Origin: JBCCAG01 sp050331115
Lineage (GTDB): Bacteria; Cyanobacteriota; Cyanobacteriia; CAKZMO01
Assembly (NCBI GenBank): GCA_050331115.1
Contig: JBHJHD010000011.1
Span: 12,030 to 76,029, forward strand
Direction: 5' to 3'
DNA length: 64,000 bases
The notes beneath the pieces were generated by a model. That model was not told the origin of the DNA and ran no database searches. It saw nothing but the letters and a program-made list of their open reading frames with translations. This document shows, one piece after another, positions 55,573 to 63,825 of this stretch (its first letter is position 1; the number at the start of each line of letters is the position of its first letter). The translations under genes were made by a program, and so were the position numbers.

Positions 55573-57192
55573 ATGCTTACTGCTGAATTTCCCTGGCTAT
55601 CGACCATTATCCTCTTTCCGATCGCGGCGTCTTTGCTGATTCCCATCATTCCCGACAAAGACGGTAAGACGGTCCGGTGGTACGCGCTCGTCATTGGCCT
55701 GATCGACTTTTGTCTGATTGCCTACGCGTTCTACAACTTCTACGACCCCAGCACCGCTTCGCTGCAGCTCGTCGAGCGCTACAGCTGGGTACCCACCCTA
55801 GGGCTGAGCTGGTCCGTGGGGGTAGATGGCCTGTCGATGCCGCTCGTGCTGCTCACTGGCTTTATCACCACCCTAGCGATTTTGGCCTCTTGGCCGGTAA
55901 CCCTCAAACCCAGGCTGTTCTATTTCCTGCTGCTGGCTATGTACGGCGGCCAGATTGCCGTCTTTGCGGTCCAAGACCTGCTGCTGTTCTTCCTGGCTTG
56001 GGAGCTGGAGCTGATCCCGGTGTATCTCCTGCTGTCTATTTGGGGCGGCAAGAAGCGGCTTTACGCGGCAACGAAATTTATCCTCTACACCGCGGGCGGC
56101 TCGCTGTTTATTTTGGTAGCAGCGCTGGCCATGGCCTTCTACGGCGACACCGTCACCTTCGACATGACGGCGCTAATGCAAAAGGACTTCCCGCTTAGGT
56201 TTGAGCTGCTGGCTTACGCGGGCTTCCTGATTGCCTATGCCGTCAAGCTACCCATCTTTCCACTGCACACCTGGCTACCCGATGCCCATGGCGAGGCGAC
56301 GGCTCCGGTCCATATGCTGCTGGCGGGTATTCTGCTGAAGATGGGCGGCTACGCGCTAATCCGCATGAACATCGAGATGCTGCCCGACGCCCACGCCTAT
56401 TTTGCGCCGGTGCTGATCATCCTTGGCGTTGTGAATATCATCTATGCGGCGCTGACGTCCTTTGCACAGGGTAACCTAAAGCGTAAAATCGCCTACTCCT
56501 CGATTTCCCACATGGGCTTTGTGCTCATTGGCATTGGCGCGTTTACCGACCTGGCCCTCAGTGGCGCAGTGCTGCAGATGGTATCCCACGGCTTGATTGG
56601 GGCTAGCCTGTTCTTCTTAGTGGGTGCCACCTACGATCGCACCCATACGCTCATTCTGAAAGAGATGGGCGGCATCGGTCAAAAGATGCCCCGCATCTTC
56701 GCCATGTTTACCACCTGCTCGCTGGCGTCCCTAGCGCTGCCCGGGATGAGCGGCTTCGTGGCTGAGGTGATGGTGTTTGTCGGTTTTGCCACCAGCGATG
56801 CCTACAGCCTCACCTTCCGGGTGATTATCGTCTGTCTGGCCGCCGTTGGCGTGATCCTGACGCCCATCTACCTGCTGACCATGCTGCGGGACATTTTCTA
56901 TGGGCCTGAGAACAAGGAGCTGACCTCCCACGAGGCGCTCGTGGATGCGGAGCCCCGCGAGGTATTCATCATCGCATCGCTGCTAGTGCCTATCATCGGC
57001 ATTGGGCTCTATCCCAAGATTTTGACCCAGGTGTACGACGCTAAGACGCTGCAGCTCACCGAGCGGATGCGCAACGCTGTACCGTCGCTGGTTGAGCAAT
57101 CTCCGGTGGCCGAGTACGACCCGGAACAGCCTCTAGCCGGACTGCCTGCGGCAGGGAAAGCTGTGGCGATCGCCCCAGCCATTAGGCCATAG
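55573..57192 (+). CDS. ndhD: NDH-1 subunit NdhD (NAD(P)H-quinone oxidoreductase subunit 4)
   Basis: 539 aa from ATG 55573, chosen by homology to NdhD1 (MLTAEFPWLSTIILFPIAAS); a TTG 42 bases upstream is in frame but less likely. Conserved blocks: GLSWSVGVDGLSMPLVLLTG, LLFFLAWELELIPVYLLLSI, LPIFPLHTWLPDAHGEATAP and LKRKIAYSSISHMGFVLIGI. About 14 helices. It forms the proton-pumping membrane arm with NdhF. A C-terminal tail (about 505-539) is Pro/Ala-rich. A terminator lies at 57324-57352. Confidence 0.95.
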   Translation: MLTAEFPWLSTIILFPIAASLLIPIIPDKDGKTVRWYALVIGLIDFCLIAYAFYNFYDPSTASLQLVERYSWVPTLGLSWSVGVDGLSMPLVLLTGFITTLAILASWPVTLKPRLFYFLLLAMYGGQIAVFAVQDLLLFFLAWELELIPVYLLLSIWGGKKRLYAATKFILYTAGGSLFILVAALAMAFYGDTVTFDMTALMQKDFPLRFELLAYAGFLIAYAVKLPIFPLHTWLPDAHGEATAPVHMLLAGILLKMGGYALIRMNIEMLPDAHAYFAPVLIILGVVNIIYAALTSFAQGNLKRKIAYSSISHMGFVLIGIGAFTDLALSGAVLQMVSHGLIGASLFFLVGATYDRTHTLILKEMGGIGQKMPRIFAMFTTCSLASLALPGMSGFVAEVMVFVGFATSDAYSLTFRVIIVCLAAVGVILTPIYLLTMLRDIFYGPENKELTSHEALVDAEPREVFIIASLLVPIIGIGLYPKILTQVYDAKTLQLTERMRNAVPSLVEQSPVAEYDPEQPLAGLPAAGKAVAIAPAIRP

Positions 57193-57323
57193 GTTATGGG
57201 CTATAGGTTATTGGGCTATAGGCCAATCGACCGAGATAGGCCAACAGTCGCTCTAGCCGATTGCTTATCACACCGCTCGATCATACGCTGTTAACAACGA
57301 GCGTTTTTTCAATACCGTTTTCT

Positions 57324-57352
57324 AATGCCACTGACATTACGTCAGTGGCATT
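57324..57352 (+). terminator. Terminator of ndhF-ndhD
   Basis: A perfect 12-bp stem (AATGCCACTGAC with GTCAGTGGCATT) and a 5-base loop lie about 130 bases after ndhD, followed by GGCTTATTCAG. Confidence 0.7.
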
Positions 57353-57431
57353 GGCTTATTCAGGCCTCTAGGACCGTCGATGGCTGGCGGTAAGCACGAT
57401 AGCAGTCCCGGTTAAGGAGGAAGTATTCACC

Positions 57432-57890
57432 GTGGGATCTAAACCGTCTCTACAAGCTGTCGGCTGGCGCGAGCGCGTATCGCTGCCTTCCCTGGGCATT
57501 GTCACGATCAAGGCTAAGGTAGATACCGGCGCTAAAACCTCAGCCCTTTACGCCTTCGATATCGAGCCTTTTCAAAAAGACGACGAAGACTGGGTTAGCT
57601 TCAAGGTTCACCCCTATCAAGGAGACCGCGATCGCACGATTTCTGCCGAAGCGCCGCTGATGGAAAATCGCGCGATTCGCAGCTCCAACGGCCAAGTTGA
57701 GCAGCGCCCCGTCATCCGTACCGTCGTTGCCCTAGGCGACCAGACGTGGGAGATCGACGTGACGCTGACCCACCGCAGCGCTATGGCCTTCCGCCTGCTG
57801 CTGGGTCGGGAGGCGCTGCAGGGACGATTTTTAGTCGACAGTGGGCGATCGTTTTTACGCTCAAGCGCTAAGCCCCCGACAGGGCCATAA
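57432..57890 (+). CDS. Retropepsin-like aspartic protease (RimK-associated, COG4067)
   Basis: 152 aa from a GTG at 57432 with AAGGAGG upstream. The catalytic VDTGAKTSALYAFDIEPF (about residues 32-49) is the single retropepsin-like Asp motif; RLLLGREALQGRFLVDSGRS is the conserved second block. In many bacteria such proteins are encoded beside rimK and are called ATP-dependent zinc protease-like or RimB. It precedes rimK by 54 bases, the normal pairing, and probably trims or opposes glutamate tails added by RimK. This assignment is from context and motif. Confidence 0.9.
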   Translation: MGSKPSLQAVGWRERVSLPSLGIVTIKAKVDTGAKTSALYAFDIEPFQKDDEDWVSFKVHPYQGDRDRTISAEAPLMENRAIRSSNGQVEQRPVIRTVVALGDQTWEIDVTLTHRSAMAFRLLLGREALQGRFLVDSGRSFLRSSAKPPTGP

Positions 57891-57944
57891 CGCATAAGTC
57901 ACAACGCTTAAATTACAACGCTACACAGGACATAGGCATTCGCC

Positions 57945-58850
57945 ATGAAAATCGCTATTCTTTCCCGCAGCGCCTCCCTCTACTCGACGAATCGTCTTAA
58001 GGAGGCCATAGTCGCTCGAGGCCATACTGTCAGCGTCATCGACTACCTGCGCTGCTACATGAACATCACGGCCCATAACCCCCAGGTCATTTACCAGGGT
58101 AAGCCACTCGGCGACATCGACGCGGTTATTCCCCGCATCGGCGCGTCCAAAACTTTCTATGGGACTGCCGTGGTGCGCCAGTTCGAAATGATGGATGTGT
58201 TTACCACCAACGAATCCCAGGGCATCTCTCGCTCTCGCGACAAGCTGCGCTGCCTGCAGCTGCTGGCTCGGAAGGGAATTGGCCTACCGGTGACCGGCTT
58301 TGCCCATTCCACCAAAGATATCGATGGCCTGATCGACGTGGTCGGCGGCGCGCCGCTGGTGATTAAGCTGCTAGAGGGCACCCAGGGCATCGGCGTGGTG
58401 CTGGCGGAAACGACCCAGGCGGCCACGTCCGTCATTGAGGCGTTTCGCGGCCTAGACGCCAACATCCTGGTGCAAGAGTTTATCAAAGAGGCCAAGGGCA
58501 TGGACATCCGCTGCTTCGTGGTGGGCGATAAAGTGATTGCCGCCATGAAGCGCCAGGGGGCCCCGGGCGAATTTCGCTCTAATATTCACCGGGGCGGCTC
58601 GGCGGAGAAGATTCGGCTGACGCCGGAGGAGCGCAGCACGGCAACGCGGGCGGCTAAAGCCATGGGCCTCAAGGTGGCGGGGGTCGATATTTTACGCTCT
58701 AACCACGGTCCCGTGGTGATGGAGGTGAACTCTTCTCCCGGGCTGGAAGGCATCGAGGCGGCAACGGAGGTAGACGTGGCCGGGAAGATCGTTGAGTTTA
58801 TTGAAAAGAATGCCGCGGATGGGAGCCTGAAAGATCGGGTTCAGGGGTAA
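57945..58850 (+). CDS. rimK: RimK, ribosomal protein S6 glutamate ligase (ATP-grasp)
   Basis: 301 aa ATP-grasp ligase. Visible blocks: MKIAILSRSASLYSTNRL, IPRIGASKTFYGTAVVRQFE, APLVIKLLEGTQGIGVVLAE (about 140-159), NILVQEFIKEAKGMDIRCFV, EFRSNIHRGGSAEKI and VMEVNSSPGLEGIE, where ATP and Mg2+ bind. It adds glutamates to the C-terminus of ribosomal protein S6 in the cytosol, or to another substrate in cyanobacteria. In an operon with the retropepsin-like gene. Confidence 0.95.
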   Translation: MKIAILSRSASLYSTNRLKEAIVARGHTVSVIDYLRCYMNITAHNPQVIYQGKPLGDIDAVIPRIGASKTFYGTAVVRQFEMMDVFTTNESQGISRSRDKLRCLQLLARKGIGLPVTGFAHSTKDIDGLIDVVGGAPLVIKLLEGTQGIGVVLAETTQAATSVIEAFRGLDANILVQEFIKEAKGMDIRCFVVGDKVIAAMKRQGAPGEFRSNIHRGGSAEKIRLTPEERSTATRAAKAMGLKVAGVDILRSNHGPVVMEVNSSPGLEGIEAATEVDVAGKIVEFIEKNAADGSLKDRVQG

Positions 58851-58898
58851 TGGGCTTGGGGCATCGCCAATGTTGGGAAAAAGCATATTGTCATACCC

Positions 58899-59474
58899 CT
58901 ATTGCTTAGACCAGTCCTGAGCCACGCAGAGCGAGCATACCCCCCAGCGCTCCAGCTCTCCGGGCGGTGTGGCGCAGCGGCAGCGGGGACAGTGGGGTAA
59001 ATTCTGCGATCGCGATCGCACTTTCGTCTCCCAGGCCTGAAACGCTTCAGCTGCGCTTTGAGGTACCACCTGGCGCGGGAACCGACCCCCCTTAACTCGT
59101 GCTGGGTGCTGGCGCCACAGCGCCGCCGAAGCGATCTGCGTCTCGGAGGAGGACGCTCCGTCTAGGTCGGGTTTCGACCATCGCTGCTGGGCCATGGAAA
59201 ACTGAATGTCTTGGCAGGGAAAGTCGGGAAAGCGATGGCGCAGCTTTTTGAGGATGTGGTGTCGCTCAAACGCTAGGGTTTGAGCCCATACCGGGCTGGC
59301 GGTGGCAACGACGAGCCGCTGCCGCCGAATCGAAACCGGCCGGGCGTTGGCCGCCACGGCCGGTCCCACAATCTCGGCCCAAGCAGCGAGCAGCCTTTGG
59401 AACTGCTGCTGCTGGCGGCGGGCAGGGTGGCGATCAAAGGTCTTAACGAGCTGGGTTAAAGAAGTGAACGCCAT
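58899..59474 (-). CDS. DciA/DUF721-family protein with C-terminal zinc-ribbon-like tail
   Basis: 191 aa. The N-terminal 100 residues follow the DUF721/DciA pattern (AWAEIVGPAVAANARPVSIRR, LVVATASPVWAQTLAFERHHIL, KKLRHRF). DciA loads the replicative helicase DnaB in most bacteria lacking DnaC. After a Ser/Arg linker the C-terminus is CPRCRCATPPGELERWGVCS followed by LC, a two-pair Cys motif like a small zinc ribbon. It may bind DNA or protein. The gene is convergent with rimK (48-base gap). Confidence 0.85.
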   Translation of the reverse strand: MAFTSLTQLVKTFDRHPARRQQQQFQRLLAAWAEIVGPAVAANARPVSIRRQRLVVATASPVWAQTLAFERHHILKKLRHRFPDFPCQDIQFSMAQQRWSKPDLDGASSSETQIASAALWRQHPARVKGGRFPRQVVPQSAAEAFQAWETKVRSRSQNLPHCPRCRCATPPGELERWGVCSLCVAQDWSKQ

Positions 59475-59633
59475 TGTTTAAAGCAGCATTTTACAAAATC
59501 TAGCGCGGTTTTCGTAGAGAGTATAATTCGCTTCGCCGCTATAATCCTTAGTATAAAATTCCTAATATGATAGGAATATTAACGCACTGCACTGGTCGCG
59601 GCATTCAGCCGACTATTTGGCTATACTCGCCCT

Positions 59634-61304
59634 ATGATGACATCCATTCCCTCGCCACTTACTCATCCTAGCGCTAACCCTGGGCGAGACTTACACCCGG
59701 TTCTCAGTGCTGCTATAGACTGCCTAGATGTTGAGCTAGAAGCAGAGCTAGACCGCTACCGGCGGCTGGCTAACCCTAAGGGCACAGCGGCGCTGGTGCC
59801 ACTGGCGCCAAGCCAGGAAGCGCAAGCAGGCCAGACGCAAGCAGGCCAGACGCAAGCAGGCCAGACGCAAGCAGGCCAGACGCAAGCAGGCCAAGCGCAG
59901 GCAGGCCAAGCGCAGGTAGGCCAGATGCAAGCAGGCCAAGCGCAGGTAGGCCAAGTGCAGGTAGGCCAGATGCAAGCAGGCCAAGCGCAGGTAGGCCAAG
60001 TGCAGACAGGGCCCATGCCGTCAGCTCAAGCGCAATCAAATCTAGAGATGGCGATCGCTGCAGCTTCAAGCGGCGTTGGCGGTCAAATCCTGCCCTACTC
60101 AATGGGCGAATACGCCGACGAATCGCAGGACGCTAGCGCTGATTCGACTGCGGCCCCAGAGACCTATCTTGAGTCATCCGAGGAGCTGCTGCGGAGTTTG
60201 GGCGACACCTACGGTGAGGCATCCTACGCCGATGATTTGTACGGTCGGCTCCCACAAGGCGGCGAGCGGCCGCGGCGTAGGTTTCCAGGGCTGTTTACAC
60301 CCCTAGGCGTAGGGCTAATACTCTTGGTCGGTCTATCGAGCCTGACGCTGACCTATGCTTTCTTCAACATTCGATCGGCGCAGGTTGCCCGTCAGGACGC
60401 GTCCAGTCAAGCGGCTTCGGAAGCCGATCCCCTATCCCCTTTGTCGCCTAACCTTACAGTCGGTGAGTTTACGAAGCTCGACTTAGGCCGTCTGAGCGCT
60501 CTGCCTATATTTCGAGGCAATCGCTCGAATGAGAGCGTTACACCCCCTGATGTAGGTCAAACCTCTGCTGAGGCGCTCAGCCCAAGCGCTGACCCTGAGC
60601 TAGAGGCTGAGAATACAGCGGTTGATGATATCCCTGTCAGCGCACCTGAGGCGGCTGTAGTAGCGCCACCAGTGCGGCAGCCGGTTCAGCCGGCTCGCTC
60701 TACTGCTAGGACCCTTCCCTCAAGGCCGCCCGTCGCTACTCCCCCAGCCCCGCCGGCGATCGCCCCGGCCCGGCCCGAAGCTGCAGTTGACAACGCTAGC
60801 CAAAGTGGCGATGCTGCACCTTCTCCCGTACCACAGGCACTATCGACGTCTTCTAGGTCTGCCGCACCGCAAGATTCTGCGTCGCAGACTGCCCCGTCAC
60901 AAAATTCCGCACCGCGGGCCCCAGCACCGCAGACTGCCACACCGCAAACCACTACGCCGCAGGCCCCAGCACCGCCAGCCGCACCACAGGCCAATGCGCC
61001 GCAGAGCAGCCCACTCCCGGCCAGCAGACCACAAACCGACTCTAGCGCTGCTCAACCAGCCGCCGCTGCGCCCGCCAATACCCCTGCAGCAGCCCCAGGG
61101 AACAGCGCCGACCACCGTGTGGTTGTCCCTTACACCGGCGATCGCAGTCTGCAGGAAGTGCGTCAGACCGTGCCAGAGGCGTATGTCCGCAATTCTGACG
61201 CTGGCGCACAGGTGCAACTCGGCGTGTTTGAGTCTCCGGCTCGGGCAGAGCAGCTTGTTGACGAGCTCGCCGAGCAAGGCATCAACGCTACGGTGCAGCC
61301 CTAG
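59634..61304 (+). CDS. SPOR-domain protein with pentapeptide QAGQx repeats
   Basis: 556 aa. Residues 1-60 are unremarkable. Residues about 64-128 are 13 five-residue units (QAGQT, QAGQA, QVGQM, QVGQV, QTGPM). One membrane helix lies near 225-245 (LGVGLILLVGLSSLTLTYAF). The Pro/Ala/Gln/Ser-rich periplasmic region (about 350-490) is followed by a SPOR domain with QLGVFESPARAEQLVDELAE at the end, which binds denuded peptidoglycan at the division site. Topology is a cytoplasmic repeat, then membrane, then periplasm. The repeats are in all three minus frames open as well. Probably a cell-division or septal protein. Confidence 0.82.
   Translation: MMTSIPSPLTHPSANPGRDLHPVLSAAIDCLDVELEAELDRYRRLANPKGTAALVPLAPSQEAQAGQTQAGQTQAGQTQAGQTQAGQAQAGQAQVGQMQAGQAQVGQVQVGQMQAGQAQVGQVQTGPMPSAQAQSNLEMAIAAASSGVGGQILPYSMGEYADESQDASADSTAAPETYLESSEELLRSLGDTYGEASYADDLYGRLPQGGERPRRRFPGLFTPLGVGLILLVGLSSLTLTYAFFNIRSAQVARQDASSQAASEADPLSPLSPNLTVGEFTKLDLGRLSALPIFRGNRSNESVTPPDVGQTSAEALSPSADPELEAENTAVDDIPVSAPEAAVVAPPVRQPVQPARSTARTLPSRPPVATPPAPPAIAPARPEAAVDNASQSGDAAPSPVPQALSTSSRSAAPQDSASQTAPSQNSAPRAPAPQTATPQTTTPQAPAPPAAPQANAPQSSPLPASRPQTDSSAAQPAAAAPANTPAAAPGNSADHRVVVPYTGDRSLQEVRQTVPEAYVRNSDAGAQVQLGVFESPARAEQLVDELAEQGINATVQP
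59823..60017 (+). repeat. 15-bp tandem repeat within the SPOR-protein gene
   Basis: 13 units of CAAGCAGGCCAGACG and close variants run from 59823 to 60017, in frame. The last six full units before the final one form an exact 45-bp duplication (59913-59957 and 59958-60002). The first four units are almost identical, so the array is young or homogenised. Confidence 0.92.
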
Positions 61305-61342
61305 CAATTAGCCCCAGTGTTCCGCTATCCACTCGTACCGCA

Positions 61343-61810
61343 ATGCCCCACAGCGACCAGTCACCAGTAGAGGTTGCGATCGCTATTATTCTTCAGGGCG
61401 ATCGATTTCTTCTGCAGCTCCGCGACGATATCCCAGGCATCCTCTATCCCGGACATTGGGGATTCTTCGGCGGACATATGGACCCCGGCGAAACGCCCAA
61501 GGCTGCGGCCGTTCGAGAGCTTAAAGAGGAGATCGACTACAGGCCCCCCTACGTCGTTCCCTACGCCTGCCAGCGGACTGAGTACGCCATTCGCCATATC
61601 TTTGTTGCCCCTCTAGAAGTCGAGATAGAGCAGCTTACGCTGCAAGAGGGCTGGGATCTTGATCTGCTGACGGCTGCAGAAATTGAAGCTGGCCAGAGGT
61701 ATTCGCCCAAGGCGGGCCGTGCTTGTCCCATCGGGCTGCCCCACAGGCAGATACTGCTAGATTTCATTCAGGCAGTATCCCAAGGCTACCAGCTTGAGGA
61801 CCCGCGCTAA
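61343..61810 (+). CDS. NUDIX hydrolase
   Basis: 155 aa with the Nudix box GGHMDPGETPKAAAVRELKEEI (about residues 48-69), the metal-binding REXKEE fully present. A preceding strand (FLLQLRDDIPGILYPGHWGF) and a later HIFVAPLEVEIE fit the fold. Likely hydrolyses an NDP-X or similar (possibly mutT-like or GDP-mannose type); substrate is not predictable. It starts 38 bases after the SPOR-domain gene on the same strand. Confidence 0.93.
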   Translation: MPHSDQSPVEVAIAIILQGDRFLLQLRDDIPGILYPGHWGFFGGHMDPGETPKAAAVRELKEEIDYRPPYVVPYACQRTEYAIRHIFVAPLEVEIEQLTLQEGWDLDLLTAAEIEAGQRYSPKAGRACPIGLPHRQILLDFIQAVSQGYQLEDPR

Positions 61811-61818
61811 GCGCCTCC

Positions 61819-61926
61819 TTAGCTGAATCCCGCCAGCACAAGCACAACAGCTGAGACAACAGCTAGAACAGTGAGCACCAGCCCCGCATTGGGGCTGCCT
61901 TTCCAAGAATAGTCTTTGTCTTTCAT
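61819..61926 (-). CDS. 35-aa single-helix membrane protein
   Basis: Minus-strand frame of 36 codons: MKDKDYSWKGSPNAGLVLTV followed by LAVVSAVVLVLAGFS and a TAA. The charged N-terminus (KDKDYSWKGS) plus one helix is typical of small subunits of photosynthetic or respiratory complexes, though it matches none I know. It is 8 bases from the NUDIX stop on the other strand. No clear Shine-Dalgarno. Too short for usual gene calling. Confidence 0.6.
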   Translation of the reverse strand: MKDKDYSWKGSPNAGLVLTVLAVVSAVVLVLAGFS

Positions 61927-62146
61927 AATCGTATTTTTTAAAGCTTGTGTTTAGGTTAACATGAAGCGCCTGTCTGGAAATTTGTCTCCAGAGTGATGCC
62001 TTGAAGTGGTCCGCGTAGGCTGACGTCGCGGCTATTCGCACCAGAGAGCTTAGGTGACCAAAGTCACATACTTTTCGCTCTAACATCACAAGGTTATTAC
62101 GATCGCGATCCTGCAAAACCCCACTGGGTTAGACGATACTTTGGGG

Positions 62147-62215
62147 GACTCAACTCTAGCCGAGTCATCAACAGGGAACACACGACTGGCCGACGCATAT
62201 GCGTCGGCTTTTTTT
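62147..62215 (+). ncRNA. Candidate small RNA with 5' hairpin and intrinsic terminator (Yfr2-like?)
   Basis: A 5' hairpin (GACTC, 10-base loop, GAGTC at 62147-62166) is followed by an unpaired ACAGGGAACACACGACTGG. A perfect palindrome CCGACGCATATGCGTCGG (62190-62207) with a run of seven T ends it. GATACT at 62135-62140 is well placed as a -10 box for a start at 62147. No plus-strand gene ends nearby (the NUDIX gene ends 340 bases earlier), so the terminator fits a short transcript of about 70 nt. The overall shape recalls cyanobacterial Yfr2 RNAs, but I cannot confirm the family. Confidence 0.45.
62190..62215 (+). terminator. Rho-independent terminator (plus strand)
   Basis: An 18-base perfect palindrome (CCGACGCATATGCGTCGG, 62190-62207) is followed by C and seven T (62209-62215). 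It is the clearest intrinsic terminator in the window. Confidence 0.9.
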
Positions 62216-62885
62216 ATCGCATCGCTCCCATAGCCGTCTTCCAAGACAGCTCTTTACGCAGCACTTCCAGCGCCCGCCGCTCCTCCAGTGTGAACGGCGA
62301 TGCCTGCAGGCCGTCGAGAATATGCTGAGCCAGTTCGGTAGCAAAGTGACCACCGCCGCGCAGCAGGTGCATATAGTAGCGAAACTGAGGCTGGTTGGCC
62401 TGGTCTCGGTGAAATCGGTAGATTTCATCAGCTGACATCAGCGCCGCGGCGGTGTTGAAGGGAACCACCACCCGCGGAATACGCTGCAGGCCGTAATGGC
62501 GATCGCCCTCCTGCTGCATAGCGCCCACCAGCACCACCCCCAAAAGCGTACGCGCCTCATTAACCTGATCGGGGGTAAACAGCGGATCTGGCTCACTGGA
62601 GAGCCTCGGGCCGCTGCTGTTAAAGCTGGGATTGTAGAGCTGCGTATTATAAATAATGCCTACGGCCCAGTGCCGCCACTCAGAGGCTGGCCTCAATAGA
62701 TCATCACCCGAATCTTCGAGCTTGACGAAACTCCCAAACCCAAACTGGTCCGCATCGGGAGGGGTAAGTGTAGAGAGATTGTCATCGAGCTGGATAACAT
62801 AATCACAGTGGGAGTTAGACTTAACCACTTTTCCAAGATGCATGATCTCTGCCTCAAAAGCGCGCGACTGCAAAACCATACCCAT
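62214..62885 (-). CDS. Hypothetical protein, HAS-barrel-like N-terminus
   Basis: 223 aa. The first 110 residues are beta-rich with IMHLGKVVKSNSHCDYVIQL, FGSFVKLED and WAVGIIYNTQLYNPSFN. They then read FTPDQVNEARTLLGVVLVGA, a layout like the HAS-barrel domain of ATPase-associated proteins. The C-terminal half is helical (ALMSADEIYRFHRDQ, YYMHLLRGGGHFATELAQHI). No catalytic motif is seen. Similar hypothetical proteins occur in cyanobacteria. Function unassigned. Confidence 0.65.
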   Translation of the reverse strand: MGMVLQSRAFEAEIMHLGKVVKSNSHCDYVIQLDDNLSTLTPPDADQFGFGSFVKLEDSGDDLLRPASEWRHWAVGIIYNTQLYNPSFNSSGPRLSSEPDPLFTPDQVNEARTLLGVVLVGAMQQEGDRHYGLQRIPRVVVPFNTAAALMSADEIYRFHRDQANQPQFRYYMHLLRGGGHFATELAQHILDGLQASPFTLEERRALEVLRKELSWKTAMGAMR

Positions 62886-63057
62886 AATACAAGCGTTCTC
62901 CGCCCCTATCTAGAAACTCAACGAGAGGATCGCTGAGCTCCTGTACGGGCGGAGAACAAATACCGCTGTGGAAAACGATGGGATGGATAGCTTATGTGAA
63001 GTCGCTATTTCAAACGCGTCATCGGCTTGGCATCATTAGCCCGAACCAGCAGGGCGT

Positions 63058-63561
63058 CTAGCTCATAACGTCGTAAGTTGACATGCCCTGGATGATGTAG
63101 TCAAAATAGGGTGCTGCAGTCGCAACATCCTCAGCATCAAGAAGGCCAAGAGACGCCTTTTTGAGGCAGTCAATTGCGGCAACCATACCGGGGACCGGAA
63201 CGCCCAGCGAGTTATACATCTCGCGGACGCCAACCAGCCCAATGCTTTCGATAGGGCCTTTGTCACCAGCTAAGATGCCGTAGGTGACAAGGCGCAGATA
63301 CCAACCATAGTCTCGCAGACATAGTGCCCGCTCGCGCTGCCCATATGCGTTTCCGCCTGGAGCAATAAAGTCAGGGCGGCGCTGCCACAGCTGCTTGCTG
63401 GCTTCGTCTACAATTTTCTGCTCATTTTCCGCTAGGACGGCAGCAATTCGCATCCGCTGCTCGCCGGTGTTCAGGAAAATCTTGATGCTCTCTAGCTCTC
63501 CACTACTGGGGTAGCGAAGCTCATCGTCCGCGTTCAGAATAACGTTGCTTACTACACTCAT
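63058..63561 (-). CDS. apcD: Allophycocyanin alpha-B subunit ApcD
   Basis: 167 aa phycobiliprotein. Chromophore Cys in ALCLRDYGWYLRLVTYGILAG (about residue 81). Alpha-B specific stretch MSVVSNVILNADDELRYPSS at the N-terminus; KGPIESIGLVGVREMYNSLG and PYFDYIIQGMSTYDV near the C-terminus. ApcD is a terminal emitter of the phycobilisome core, passing energy to photosystem I and II. Single gene. Confidence 0.95.
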   Translation of the reverse strand: MSVVSNVILNADDELRYPSSGELESIKIFLNTGEQRMRIAAVLAENEQKIVDEASKQLWQRRPDFIAPGGNAYGQRERALCLRDYGWYLRLVTYGILAGDKGPIESIGLVGVREMYNSLGVPVPGMVAAIDCLKKASLGLLDAEDVATAAPYFDYIIQGMSTYDVMS

Positions 63562-63729
63562 AATGATGGGGATTATTTATCGTGATAATTCGGCTATCGC
63601 TAGTATTTTAACGGGTTTGGCGCGACAAGCGAAAGATGAAAGATTGCAATAAATCTTAAATCTTTCCGGTGGCTGACGCAAACGTTGCCGGGGCTAAGCA
63701 CAAAGAGCGATCGCCCGACGCGCAAAAGA

Positions 63730-63766
63730 AGAGCGCCCCCCAGCGCGATAGCAAGGGGAGCGCTCT
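63730..63766 (-). terminator. Terminator of psbA
   Basis: AGAGCGC at 63730-63736 pairs with GCGCTCT at 63760-63766 and extends into CCCC/GGGG with one mismatch. On the minus strand it is followed by TCTTTTGCG. It lies about 60 bases after the psbA stop codon. Confidence 0.75.
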
Positions 63767-63825
63767 ATCAATCAGTTCAGATTAGCCTTCATTAAAACTC
63801 AGGCTGACTGCGCTGGAGGAGGGAC

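Noticed and set aside
59748..60102. Three antisense frames with Leu/Ala/Cys/Trp repeats over the 15-bp repeat
   Set aside because: They arise because the repeat is a multiple of three, so every frame stays open; no start context.
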